This document shows, in pieces, positions 1-11,500 of a stretch of DNA of 64,000 nucleotides. A program made the translations under genes and the position numbers. The first letter of the stretch is position 1. Each line of letters opens with the position of its first letter. This DNA is from Epichloe hybrida (Eukaryota; Ascomycota; Sordariomycetes; Hypocreales; Clavicipitaceae). Under the pieces are notes generated by a model. That model did no database searches, was not told the DNA's origin, and saw only the letters and a list, made by a program, of their open reading frames with translations. The stretch spans positions 124,001 through 188,000 of the forward strand of contig JAFEKR010000057.1 in the NCBI GenBank assembly GCA_019022495.1, given 5' to 3'.

Positions 1-148
1 CTGCGCACAGAGGTCAGAGGTCGGAGCACTTGACGAAAGGCCAAACTGCTTTGATAATCGCCAAGTATTCAACGAGGCAGGATCGGTCAGACGATCAGAC
101 CAGACATCTTAGGGCTCGCCCGGTGCACCGCTGGCAGCGCGCTATCCG
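1..148. other. Upstream region of the first gene
   Basis: This is ordinary mixed-composition DNA ahead of the first start codon. I see no complete gene and no clear TATA box. It probably holds the 5' leader and part of the promoter of the methyltransferase gene. Confidence 0.4.
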
Positions 149-1480
149 GTGATCCTGGTGATGGCTTCGCTGTCATCTCGCGACCCGGCCAAGAGTGTCG
201 CAATCGATACCAGCGCCAACTCTGGTGCGAATGACGGATCTGGAGAACATGACGAGGAAAGCCCGAGAGCGTCTTCCGACTCTGCGACGGTTCATGCGAT
301 AGAGGCGCCAGCTATCGAAGCGGGCAGTGAAGCAGACGATGATTTCGATCTTGCCAGTGAAGTGCTGGGGGATGATACTACAGCAAGCCTATCTTCAAGC
401 ATCTTTTCCGCCTACGCTTATGAACGCGGTCGTCGCTATCAAATCTTTGGTGATGGCCGGTACCCTATCCCAAACGATGACTTGGAACAGAGCAGGGAGA
501 ACATGAAGCATGCCATGCTGATGATGCTTACGGGGTACAAACTGTTCTTCTCACCTATAGGGGATCACCCGCAGAAGATACTGGACATTGGGACGGGTAC
601 TGGTGAGTAGAGTAGCGAGTCTGGCTGGACACTTGTGCACCTGCAAGCTTACTGAGGGGATCCAAACAGGGATTTGGGCAGTAGAAGGTATGTTGGCATC
701 GTTTTATTGACAGCTTCAAGGAATTATCTCAAAGAGTTGGCTAACACGTTTGCCCGTAGTTGGAGACAGATACCCGAGTGCACATGTCTGTGGTATCGAT
801 CTCACGCCGATCCAACCTGAATGGGTGCCCGCCAATGTATCATTTTTAGTTGACAACTGCGAGCTGGATTGGATAGAGAGGGATGTCGACCTCGCCCATT
901 TCCGGTTCATGGTGATTATATTGAAGGATATTTCTACAGTTCTCGGGCATGCCTTTGAGTGCGTACTGTTACGTGAATGACTACCTGCTTGGTCCCGTCT
1001 GCACGATGGCGGCTAACGTGTCTTGTTCAATCAGGAGCCTTCGTCCCGGAGGGTGGATCGAGCTACAGGAACTACAAGGAGTACCACTCTGTGATGATGG
1101 AACCATGACCGACGATGACCCTGTCAAGTACTTGTACGACACGGCAGGGAAGGCTTACAGCAAGTTTGGCATGAGCACCACATTACCGGCGGAGCTCGAA
1201 CCCTATTTACGCAAGGCTGGATTCGAAAACATCCACTGCCAAATCATGAAGGTGCGGGTCGTGGGCAAAGGAAGCAACAATGAGAACTGTCGGCCTATAC
1301 CAAAAAATGGCAGTCTTGGACTTTCTGCCGACATTGCCAGGGCGACCATTCAAAGCATTGGGTATGTCAGAAGCAGAAGCCGAGGTGACTGTTGCCATGG
1401 CCAGGAAGGGCTTGGACGATGCCAATGTGCACCGTTATTTTAATTATTATTTCTGGTATGCGCAAAAACCAGGATCATGA
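149..1480 (+). CDS. LaeA-like SAM-dependent methyltransferase, four exons, apparent frameshift in the last exon
   Basis: The gene encodes a class I S-adenosylmethionine methyltransferase of the fungal LaeA/TAM type; relatives act in the cytosol or nucleus and some regulate secondary metabolism, but the substrate is unknown. Exons read 149-602, 670-687, 760-958 and 1035-1480; all three introns (67, 72 and 76 nt) have GT-AG ends and keep frame. Exon 1 has an acidic, Ser-rich low-complexity N-terminus, then the family block around YERGRRYQIF and motif I LDIGTGTG, completed across intron 1 as GIWAVE. Exon 3 holds YPSAHVCGIDLTPIQP; exon 4 holds LRPGGWIELQE. Near 1252-1262 the conserved reading passes from one frame to another: QIMKV lies in one frame, and SWAKEATMRTVGLYQ through the usual C-terminus NYYFWYAQKP in the next. 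No plausible intron repairs this, so either the gene is broken or the sequence has an indel error. The start could also be the ATG at 161 (MASLSSRD). Confidence 0.82.
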
Positions 1481-2402
1481 GGAGACGAGCATGATGTATG
1501 ATTTTCCCATCCTGCTGCCACCGGGATAGCGAGGGGCAGCTGGGAAATACGTTTCAGCATAATCCAGATTACAGCAAATCACGACTTCTGGTTGGGTGGG
1601 CATTGTATCAGAATTGACGAATAAACTGTACAACAGAGGCCGCGATGTCAAACATCAAGTACCCATCCAGTGCACGTTGCTTTGTACACAGTACATCATG
1701 CCGTTACCAAATCCGGGCAATTATTTCCCCAGCCCAGAGTGCTTGTATTATGTATGAGACGCCAACACGAACAAGAAGTGAGTCTTGAATGCAAACCACC
1801 CAGTGGTGTAGGGTAAGATCAAGATACTCACACAACTTGTCAACTTGACGACATGACGTCTGTGCACTAATTGGCAGACTGGTGGCGCTGGTCCCATTTT
1901 TAATTTTTTCAATGTTTTATTATTAAAGCAAAAAAACGGCGTTCATTGAGCACCGTCAGACCACCTGACACACCAGGCAGGCAGGCCATGGAGTCATACA
2001 CGTCGCAACGACAGAATATCCAACCGCTTTTCGTCTCCAGCCGACTTCCCCTCCTCCCCATCTCGCCTTGCGCCCACCAGGCCACCATCTTCTTCTCTCC
2101 CTTCCACCTTGGCCCCCGGCGACGTCTATTGAGAGGTGCAGTCGACGGGGCATCCTCTCATGACTGACGCTGTGCGTTTTGGTCGAGGTGCTGAGAGCTT
2201 TCCCCCCTACTGCGATTGTGCGAGCCGCTCTCTCCTCTTCCAGCCGCCGATCATCTAAAAAAGTCTGCTCCCGAAAGTCGGCTTCCCGCTGCTCGACCCA
2301 CGAACCCCCGTGCCCCGTCCCCCGTCCCCCGTTCGGAGATAGCAATACTCAAATCATCACGCATCCATTAGCTGCATTGTTGATCAACTTTGAACGACAA
2401 CC
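1481..2402. other. Intergenic region with pyrimidine-rich promoter of the BTB-like gene
   Basis: No gene is supported here. The first part is the likely 3' end of the methyltransferase gene; an AATAAA-like string occurs near 1618. From about 2030 to 2340 the plus strand is rich in C and T runs, typical of fungal promoters and 5' leaders, directly upstream of the ATG at 2403. Open frames here are short and lack recognisable domains. Confidence 0.5.
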
Positions 2403-5054
2403 ATGGCGCCGCCAAACGGCTCTGTCAAGGGCCGCAAGGCTCGCACCACTGCGCAACAGCCTAAGCCTGTTGTGCCCGCTTTGCCTCTGACCTACGTGAA
2501 CCGGAAAGCGGCGGCTACGGGGAGAGACGCATCCGTGACTACCAGTTCTGCGGCTTCTTCTGCGGCTTCTTCTGCGACCGAAGTGCACTCGCCAAGGTCT
2601 CAGGCTCCATCAAATCAACCTACTGTTACTGGCAATGCGCAAAGCGTATCTGCAGAGAGTAAAGGTACTTCGACTGCCTCCACCTCACAGGTCGACGTTC
2701 AGTCGCCGCCACGGTCCGGGGGCTCAACTAGTGAACCCGCGAATACAACTGGGCAAGTCTCAACCGGTGAGTTTGAATCATGATTCGTCTTCACTTAATA
2801 ATTCTGCCTTTACAAATCTAATTCGTGCCCCGCCCTCTCCCTCCTGCAAGATACGGTAAATCATGGACGCAAACCCTCCTCCCATGGCACAAGTAGCGGA
2901 ATGTCTCCCGTCACATTAGCAAAGAAACAAAACGGAAGTACGCACTTTGAACCAGCACCGGCTGTCGATCCTTCGATCCTACGAAGCAAATCCGAGGCAA
3001 CATCTGAGACATCAGTCTCTTCAAATGCGCCTGCATCGAAGGGTGAGCTAGACAATGAAGCCTGCTTTGGTCTGACAGGACCATGCATCTCCCAATTAAC
3101 GTGACTTTGGCTAACCCGAGGTCTAGCAACAGTTGAGCATGATCTTGCTGTCAAAACTGCTAAAGGTCGACCACCACCAGCGGTTTCACCCTCACGATAC
3201 CAGGTCCCACCTCCCTTCCAGCCTGCTAATCGTCCGTATGGGAACATGACTAATGGTGATATTGTCCGTGGTTCACGCCCCCCTGTGCCCAATGGTCCGG
3301 CTCGGATTCACCATCCTCATCCGAGCAACGGTAGCATTCATTTCGGGACCTTTCAGGACTCCCAAAACACTTCTCCGGCACCCCCTCATTCCGGTGGTAT
3401 TGTGCCCCCTGCCTCAATCCCCGCGGCGGATGGCCGTACAACATACATGCCACCTGCGGGTAATGTGTTTCCTCCCATGATGCCATATGGGGCAGATATT
3501 ATGCAGCCAGCGAACTTTGATAATTACGGCCGTCCAGCCATGGGCTTTGGTCCAATGGATGCCTTCCCCATGTACGGGAACAATTTTGGGCCCTCCACGC
3601 CGCACAGCTTTCACGACTCCCAATCGTCCGGCCAGCCTGAAGACAACGCCATCTACCACCAGTACCCGGCGAACGGACATCGAAACGGAGGAGGTGCAGG
3701 GCCCGGCGATCTGGACGGGCCTGCTCACAATCAGCATGGGAGGATGTTTGTGCCTCCAGAATACCCCAGAATGGTACAGGGCCACGGGCCCTATCCCCAT
3801 CTTGTTCCGCACGACGACAATACTGGGGATCGTCTCGTTGAGTACATGCGGCAGCAGTTCGGCGATCCCGAATTGGCGGACCATATTCTGGAACTCAGGT
3901 ACCTGGACGACAGAGCAGCTCCTGTTCGGATCCCCGGTCATCGCCTGGTGTTCGCTCGCAGTCGCGTGCTCGGTGCTCTTCTCAGAAAACAGACGCTACA
4001 GCTGACAACGGACCGAACGTTGCCTACACTTCTCCTTGAAACTGGGGACAAGTGGCTGAGGTCTGATGCGTTTTACATGAGTGTCCAGCGACTTTATGGA
4101 CTGCCACTTCTGCCGCTACCACCTCGTGACCGCCCCGAATCGCCCAGCATCGCCGATGCTGGAACCACTCACGACCAACTCGAGTTTGCTCTATCTTACG
4201 CCGCCGCTGGCCATCTTTTGGAATGGGCCCCGATCGTCCGACGTGGCTGCGAAGTGGCGACTCAGCTACTGAATTGGCATTCTATGGAAAAGATGATCGA
4301 GTTTGCTCTCGAGGGCTATGTTGACAATGGCTCTGGCGATTCGTTCAAGTTTGGTGATGGGTCCAAAATCCTCCTCAACGCGGTGGTGACTTTCATCGTC
4401 CACAATCTTCCCCCAACCTTCAAGCTCGATGTGTCATCAGAGGATCCGAAGCAGTATGCCCGACTGCCCGACTGCCCACCGCCCCCATCGCCACCACCGC
4501 CAAAGAATGCGAAGAAACCAGCCGCTGTGGTCGCACGAGGGTCTTCTGTTCAGTTCGGCAAGGGACGTCGATCCCAGCAGATCACAGGCATCCAGTTTGG
4601 CGATCTATCTTTGGGAGAAGAAGTTCCTGGACCCGAGTCACAGACGCCCAAGGCTGCTCACCAGGCCCAGCCTGTGGCAAACGCCGTTCTTTCTCGGGCC
4701 TTGATCAATCTTCCCTTCTCTCAAGTCAAGATGATTCTCGAATCGGCGGGCTCAGGCAACGTCGACGGATGGGCCAACGCGGAGTCACGCTACCGCATCA
4801 TCCGAAGTGCTGTTGAGGAGCGCGAGGCACGTCGCCTACGCGCTCTCGATGCCGTCCTTCGGGGGCGAGTCCCCGGATCTGACCGCATTCGGGCCGCCCT
4901 CAGCAGTCCTAACCCACAGAGCATGGGAGCTTGGAGTGCGTTGGGATGGCAGGAAGAGATTCTTCCCTACGGCAATGCTGACGGACCTGCTCTTGGACGA
5001 AAGTGGATCCCATGCATGGGAATACACAACGACGAAGCTGCCGCTTACCCATGA
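2403..5054 (+). CDS. Large low-complexity protein with a BTB/POZ-like domain (hypothetical)
   Basis: Three exons (2403-2766, 2851-3042, 3127-5054) joined by two GT-AG introns of 84 nt give about 827 residues; all junctions keep one frame. The ATG sits in the good context caaccATGG. The N-terminal 400 residues are Ser/Pro/Gly-rich and probably disordered. Around residues 420-580 a folded region begins with DRLVEYMRQQFGD and includes the VRIPGHRLVFARSRVLGALL stretch, which resembles the core of a BTB/POZ-like domain (substrate adaptors or oligomerisation), followed by a helical segment ending EKMIEFALEG. A Pro-rich linker (PPPPSPPPPK) and a charged C-terminal helical part follow. BTB assignment rests on pattern only. 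The second intron has two in-frame acceptors 6 nt apart (after 3126 and 3132). Function unknown; probably cytosolic or nuclear since no signal peptide or membrane segment is seen. Confidence 0.8.
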
Positions 5055-6076
5055 TTGCGCGCACATTTGCTTTGATGATTTTACGAAACGTTACCAGTAT
5101 TTGCACATGGCATTTGCACTGGAAATTGAAAAAAAGTTGACACATGCGTTCTCGCGAGAGATGCAATTACATTTCTCTGCCATACACATAAGGTCCGAGG
5201 CTTCTGATGACAGGCCGACTCGGCATGTGTCTCGAGCGGATCAATGTTTCTGTTTTTGAGCATGCTTCTTTTTGTTTTTTGCGATGGCGGATGAGGCGAA
5301 AGAAGGCACAGAGAGCGACGAAATAACAAGAAGACACTTTGGCATGTGGCTTGGAACATTGCCGCGGGTCTTTTTTTATCTTGCGAATGATGGTTATCAG
5401 AGGCACATGTCTGGCTCCATGTGTGTCGTCATGGGAGCTTTCAACGTGTCCGGGGAGGCAAATTTAGGATACGAATGTGAGAAGAATGTTACATGCGAGC
5501 ACTGTGTGATGCGGGGTGCGGTATGTAAACGAGGGAGAGTCGCGGGCGGGGCAAGGGCGATCAAGGTCGCCAGGGAATCGGGCAATCGGGAAATCGGGGG
5601 ATCGGGGGAGTTGCATTGATGCTGGTCGGTCGGCTGGTTGGGAGCGTTTGGAGCAGGAGCCTCTTGCAGGAAGACGTATACAGCTGAAAGAACATGTGTG
5701 AATATTTGGTCAATCCTCTGAGGCGCGTGTCGGTGAGTCGGTGAGTGTCGGCGCGTTTCGGCGCGTTTCGGCGCATGAAGAAGAACAAGGAGGAACAGAC
5801 AGAAACTCGATGATGAGAATTGTTGTTACGGAGTAATCCGTAATAATAGAGGGTGACAGCAGCGGAGATGCGGAAGTGGGCCCCAGGTAGTATGTATCCG
5901 TACTCGGTATGTAATTACACATTATGTACACACATTGTAGAGGCCGAGGTCCTGGGGCCAGACACGGGAGCATTTATTTACTTGTGCCTTGTCCTGTTGA
6001 ATGCATCTCCCCCCCCTTCACACGCACACCACGCATCTGCAACGTCGTCCTTCTTCGGTCCGCCATCGCCGCCGCC
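5055..6076. other. Intergenic region between the BTB-like and TMEM135-like genes
   Basis: I see no convincing gene in these 1022 bases. Open frames here overlap on both strands without domains or intron logic. Short degenerate repeats occur at 5575-5612 (CGGGAAT-like units) and 5749-5774 (10-bp unit CGGCGCGTTT). The last 80 bases are C-rich and lead into a near-ideal start context GCCGCCATGG. Confidence 0.5.
5749..5774. repeat. Short tandem repeat, unit GCGCGTTTCG
   Basis: The 10-bp unit GCGCGTTTCG occurs in direct tandem between the two genes. It is a short microsatellite with no evident function. Confidence 0.6.
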
Positions 6077-7810
6077 ATGGCTTCTTCACCAGGGCCGTCA
6101 TCGGCCAGCAAACCCGCATCAGTCGACCCGGTGCTGCGCAACACACTGCGCTACACCATCTCGGCGCGCGAATATGCCACGCTTCACAAGTACATCCTCT
6201 CGCGGTCAAAGACGCTGCGGAGGGCCGCCCCCACGCCCGCCTCGGTCGACAAGGCGCTGCGGCCGCAGCAGAAGGGCGCCGACGACTACAACGCCAAGGC
6301 CGTGCGGCACGCGCTGCGCGTCTTCCTGGCGACAATGGCCGGCATCAAGGGCTGGGAGGCCATCTCCAAGAGACTGGGCGACGGACACGGACACGGACAG
6401 GGACGCGGGCCCGGCAAGCAGCCGTCTCGCAGGTCCCCGGCCCTGAGACTGTCGGCGTCGCTCTCCTCCATCCTCCTGCTGTACAGGTTCCTCTTCCGCT
6501 TCTTCTCGCGGCTCCGAGCCCACCTGCTTGACCCCCAGGTCGAGCCGTTCCGGCGGCGGAACCCGCGCACTGTCGCCGCCCTGACGTCGGCCTCTGCCCC
6601 GGCCGTCGGCGCGTCCCTCGCCGGTGTCGCACTGGGCGTGCTTCCCTCGCAGCAGCTCCGGGCGTCCGTCGCCATCTACGCCATGTTCCGCGCTCTCGAG
6701 TTTGCCTGGAACATGTGCGAGGCGGGCGGCCTCGTCTGGGGCCTGAGGAACGGCAAGAAGCGCGAGCGGCCGTGGTGGTTCGGGAGCTGGTTGCTGCAGC
6801 CGCTGGCGTTTGGTCAGCTGCTGCATGCCGTGGTGTTGGACAGAGACTGCTTTCCCGCCGTGAGTGTTTTTTTTTTGTTTATTTTCTCCCCTCCCCTCTC
6901 TTCCGCTGCTGACACGGGGGTCCCTGATCATCATCATCATTAGGCCTACGGCAACTTCATCTTCAAACACTCGGACGGCTACCTCCACCCCTCCCCGCCA
7001 GAGCCGTGGTCCTTGAACGGCCAAGCCCGAGCCCGATGGCCGTCGACGACCGACGTCGTCGAGAGTCTCGCGCAGATGGCCCGCCTCAACTGGCCGCCGT
7101 ACATCTCGCCGACCATGTTCCCCGACAAGGAGGAGGTCCTCCCGGCCTCGGTCAAGGTCGTCTCGCCCCTGACTTCGCGGGCTCACCCGCTCATCACGTC
7201 GCTGTCCTGCGCGACGCTGCACCCGGACGACCCGTCCTGCTCGCGGACCTACCTCACCTTCTGGCTGGGCTCGTTCCCGTCCGTCGCGCGCTTCTTCCTC
7301 GTCGTCTACTCGGCCGCCACCATCGTCCCGCGGCCCAGGGCCCTCTACGACTTCCCCCTCACCACGGTGCGCAAGGTCATCTCGCGCGCCCTCCGCACCT
7401 CGACCTTTGCCACGGGCGCCATCTCCACGGCCTGGGCGTCCATCTGCTTCTTCCAGAACCATTTCCCCGGCCGGCTCCTCGCCACCCAGCGCTTCTTCCT
7501 GGGCGGCTTCCTCGCCGGCCTCTGGGCCTGGGTCGAGCGCCGCCACGGCCGTGCCATCTTCCTGTCCAGCGCGCGCGTCAGCGTCGACTCCCTGTGGAAG
7601 GTCGGCGTCAAGAGGCGCTGGTGGAGGGCCGTCAGGGGCGGCGACGTGTGCGTCTTCGTCCTGGCCCTCATGCTCACGGGCGTCGTGTACGAGCGCGACG
7701 CGGGCGCCATTCGCGGGGCCGGGTGGCGCAAGGGCTTCAGCTGGGTTCGCGGCGAGGGCTGGAGAGACTGGGCCATTGAGGAAGATGATGAGGATGAGGA
7801 CGAAGTATGA
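6077..7810 (+). CDS. TMEM135-like multi-pass membrane protein, two exons
   Basis: Exons 6077-6859 and 6944-7810 are joined in phase 0 by an 84-nt GT-AG intron, giving 549 residues. The ATG lies in the context GCCGCCATGG. Hydrophobic segments appear near residues 123-147, 173-190, 194-213, 366-390, 418-432, 445-460 and 495-508. Conserved-looking blocks include LITSLSCATLHPDDPSC, FLGGFLAGLWAWVERRHGR and VGVKRRWWRA; these match my recollection of fungal proteins of the TMEM135 family, linked in animals to peroxisomes and mitochondrial dynamics. Family membership is an inference from pattern; the exact function in fungi is not established. The C-terminus ends in an acidic run (EEDDEDEDEV). GC content is high, and the gene is the last one before the AT-rich repeats, which start only about 530 bp downstream. 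Confidence 0.85.
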
Positions 7811-8340
7811 GGAGAGAAAGAGGAACGAGGACGAATGAATCAGGGGAATCAAGCAAGGGGTCGTCTATTGCGCTCGCGAGTTTGTACTTGTCTGCGGGCT
7901 TGGCGATGAGATAGAGGGGTGTTGCACCAGTGCGGTGAATAACGGTCATGTTAAGTGATATACAATATATGTACATAATTATCAAATCTAGCTACAGATC
8001 TTCTGGGGGATATATTATTACAGTGGAGGGGCGAAACTGGATAAACAGACGCGACCTCACCTCACATCGCGAAAAATCGCGTTATATTCTGTCTATATTA
8101 CAAGACCCTTATGGCTGCCCGAATTTATTAGCATCATAGGCGCAGGGAAAGCGTCGGTATCCGCCTAGGCTAATTATTATCCGGTTTCGTATTCACTAAT
8201 AATATTAACGTTAAGTGCGTAAAAGGGCTTTTTTAGTTAATTTACTATAATACAAATTTATATATAACTATCCCTCTCTAGGGGCGTGTGCTTTTCCCTT
8301 TGCTAAGACATTACTTAGCAAATATTTAAGGAGAAGTAAT
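7811..8340. other. Transition from gene compartment to AT-rich repeat compartment
   Basis: Composition falls from GC-rich to AT-rich over about 200 bases. No gene is supported. A few CG-bearing patches survive near 8040-8180. The final 43 bases (from about 8298) are a partial copy of the palindromic minisatellite that continues after element A. Confidence 0.6.
8298..8340. repeat. Left fragment of the 93-bp palindromic minisatellite
   Basis: The sequence from TGCTAAGACATTAC to GGAGAAGTAAT matches the minisatellite at 14562-14775. Element A splits the array here. The last five bases GTAAT are the left copy of the target duplication. Confidence 0.75.
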
Positions 8341-8571
8341 TGTTAGTTACACCAAGGGGTTGGTATGCACTAGTGCAACGTAGGGTCAGGTTCAATGATA
8401 TAATAAGGTCTAAGGATTAAAGCTATCTACAGTGTTATATAGCCATAAGAAAAGGGGGACGCAAGTCACGTGTGTGCCTTGCGTATAGGTGCGGCTAATT
8501 ATAGTGCGGCGCTACCATATATACTCCACTTTCCTAGTGGTTAACCTAATATTAACCTAGTTATTATAACA
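8341..8571 (-). repeat. LTR of element A (left; 3' LTR of the minus-strand element)
   Basis: The LTR starts TGTTAGTTACACC and ends ATAACA (originally CGCAACA). It aligns along all 231 bases with 14331-14561. Its outer left part keeps C and G while its inner right part is mutated. Confidence 0.9.
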
Positions 8572-8592
8572 CTAGTAACTTCTCTTTTTAGG
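8572..8592 (-). other. Polypurine tract of element A
   Basis: Read on the minus strand, this is an A/G-rich run (AAAAAGAGAAG) directly before the 3' LTR, the usual place of the plus-strand primer in LTR elements. It supports the minus orientation. Confidence 0.6.
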
Positions 8593-11500
8593 AAGAAAGT
8601 AAGGCAGGATAGATCTAGTACTAAAAGAGGGAATTAGTAAGTATATAAATAAAATAAGCCTATGTAAGGATAAGTAAGTCTAATATTAAATTTAGACTCC
8701 CTATTAGTTAGCAATGAAATACAAGGAAAAATCGCTTAATTCGCGGATTAGAAAGCAGGCTTGATTAGGAGCTTCTAAAAGCTTGAAAAACATAATAAAA
8801 ATCAGGATTATTCAAAATAAACATAAGTGGATATAGGGAAATAAAATAAGGGCTTCTTATTAGCTTAGGCATAGTTAGATTAGGTTCTTATTAATCTTAT
8901 CTGGTCTCTAGTCTCTTCACCTAGCCTTTAACTTAAATTACAGCTTCGTTCAAGTTAATAAAGGTCTTAAGGCTCTTATTCGGAGATACCTTTATTATCA
9001 CGTTAGTAAGGTTATTATTACCGTTAATCCATCGTACTTTATAGATCTCTTGTCACTTATATGATTGCTAAAGTGCTATAATATTAATTATAAGGCGTTT
9101 CTCCTTTGTAGAACCTAGCTTTATAAGACACTTATATAACAAAAAAGAGTCTATATAGATAATCATAGGGATGCGGTTAATCTTTAATCAGTCCGTGATT
9201 ATATTAAGGGTTATGGTAATTATATAGGCTATATTAGCACCTTATACTATTAAGTATAGTTTGGAAGCAAGGGCGCTACGGGTTACACGCTTACTTTTTG
9301 TTAAGCTATATATAATAATATTACCTTTTAAGGTAAATATGTTATCTTTTGCCTCTTTATTACTAATTATAATTACGTATCCTATCTAGGAACTTAGATC
9401 TTTATTATTAGTAAGGGATCTATCCACAAACACAAATAACTTCATATTCTTAAGGTCTAGAGGGATGTAATATAAGCCTTAGTCTTAATGTTAGATCTGC
9501 TAGTTAAGTCGCTTATTTAATTGATTTATATTATTAGGAGTTAGATCTTAATGTTATACTGCGATTAAGAGGTTGTAAAGGGCTTCAGGTTAATAGACAG
9601 TTATAATATAACTTCCTTATGCTTGTTATTTAACATAATCTTATTTCATAGTTAGTAATTACAAGTCAATCTGCCTAATCTTCTTACTCTAGCCTTTTTA
9701 ACAAAGCTTTATTAAGTTATTAGCGTTCTAGGTAAGGATATAACTATTAAAGATAAGGGGATTCTTATCTAATAGCTTCTGCTTTAGCTTTACTAAGAAA
9801 TTCGCCTTCTACAGTTCCTTCTCTTCAAGGTTATAGAAATCCTAGTCACTAAGGCCTAGCGTATCATTAGTCTATATGCTAACTACTCTAAAGAGGTTAT
9901 TATTATTCTCTTCTATAATTAGTAAGCATAGGTTATAGGATAAAGTTATTATCTTAAGCATCTCTTTATAGTAATGGAAGTAAGTTATGAACTAGTAGGT
10001 TCTAGCTTCTGCGATTCCGTATAAAGGCTTAATAACTTCTATAATAGTTCCTTCGGGGAACAGATATACTATCTGCTTAGGTAACATAGCGATAATTAAT
10101 CTTATAAGCTACGTTTTTAATTATACGTAAGCTTATGTAATATCTTGAATCCATAGGATAATTCCTCTAGATCTAAGCGATAGTGTAATCATAATAATTA
10201 ATTATTAGCTTAATCTTTAGATTGTTAGGGATTAGGTTAGGATAAATTCCTTCCCTTTATTATTTATCCCTTAAATCATAAGTCATGACTTTTTATATAG
10301 CGTAGCTATTCCTTTACCTTTAATTTCTCTTACTATACAAGATTTAAAGAGTCTCTTATTACTATGTTTAGCAGGATTAAACAGTATAAATCTAAACATA
10401 TTACAGGCTTGCAAAGCATTAATCTTAATCTAATCTAATAGCTTAAAGGGCTTGCCTAGGGTTATAATCTTTCCCTCTTAATGTAACTAAAGGGCTAGAT
10501 CCTAATCAGCTTCTTCCTTTGCTATAATAAATACTATACTTAACTCGCTATTAGCTATAAGTTCCTCTATTAATACTTCCTCTTAGTCTTTATTTACTAA
10601 GTATATAGTTACTATATATTTAGTTTCTATAAGGTTAAATTAAACTATAAGCTTCTTTTATAGTCTTTTATGCTTTCTCTTAGGCTATAGTAATTCCTTA
10701 TTTATTTCTAAAGCTTTAGGGATAATCTCTTTAATTATTAGGGTCTTATTTATATCTATAGCTTAGTCTTTACCTCTAGGTATTAACTTGTAAAGTTCTT
10801 TAGTATAGTATAGGTTATAATAGTATAGTTTAATAATTATTAATTAGAATCTTATTAGTTTACAGGGTATTTAAAGGGTATAGGTTTCTCTATTAGTAGT
10901 AAGAAGCTTATAGGGGCTATACTATCTATCTTTCTCTCTCTATATACATACATCTAACTATAATAGAAGTTAGTGCGTTAGCAGCGTATCTAGGCTATTT
11001 TAGGTTCTTAGAGTATTATAAACTTATTGCTTTACTAGGAGTTATTAGACCTTATTAGTAGCTTTATGGATTGCTTTAGCTTATTAAATAATAAATACAC
11101 TTAGCAGTGACTTATTAGTTATCCGTAGATATGTACTAAAGATAAGAATTATAGGAATAAGACTATTAGGGCCTACTAAGTTGTTTATAGCTTTCATAGC
11201 TATCTAAAGTTATTGCTTAGGCGTGAGATCTTAACCTATAGAGTCTATAATAATTATATAAGCTTGCTATAATAGTTTATAATAGCGTTTAACTTTTCTA
11301 ATGCTATTATAGGCCTTAACTAGAACTTTATTAATCTTGATTAATAGTAATTATGTATAATACTTAAATTTTACTAATGTAAAGTTCTTTTTAGCATTAT
11401 AGATAATTTATTCTAGAGAACTAAGGTAGGTGTTAATCTAGTATTCATGTAAGGCATTCTAAATATTACGTGCCTTTTACTTATTTAAATTAAGGAATTA

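Noticed and set aside
3414..3941. Minus- and plus-strand frames overlapping the BTB-like gene
   Set aside because: They are frame shadows within the long third exon and have no domains of their own.
149..7810. Secondary-metabolite gene cluster suggested by the LaeA-like gene
   Set aside because: No synthase, cytochrome P450, transporter or pathway regulator accompanies it, and the neighbours are unrelated.
6206..7852. 548-codon open frame on the minus strand opposite the TMEM135-like gene
   Set aside because: It is the shadow of a GC-rich coding strand. The plus strand has an intron, membrane segments and family blocks; the minus frame is low-complexity Gly/Arg/Glu-rich.
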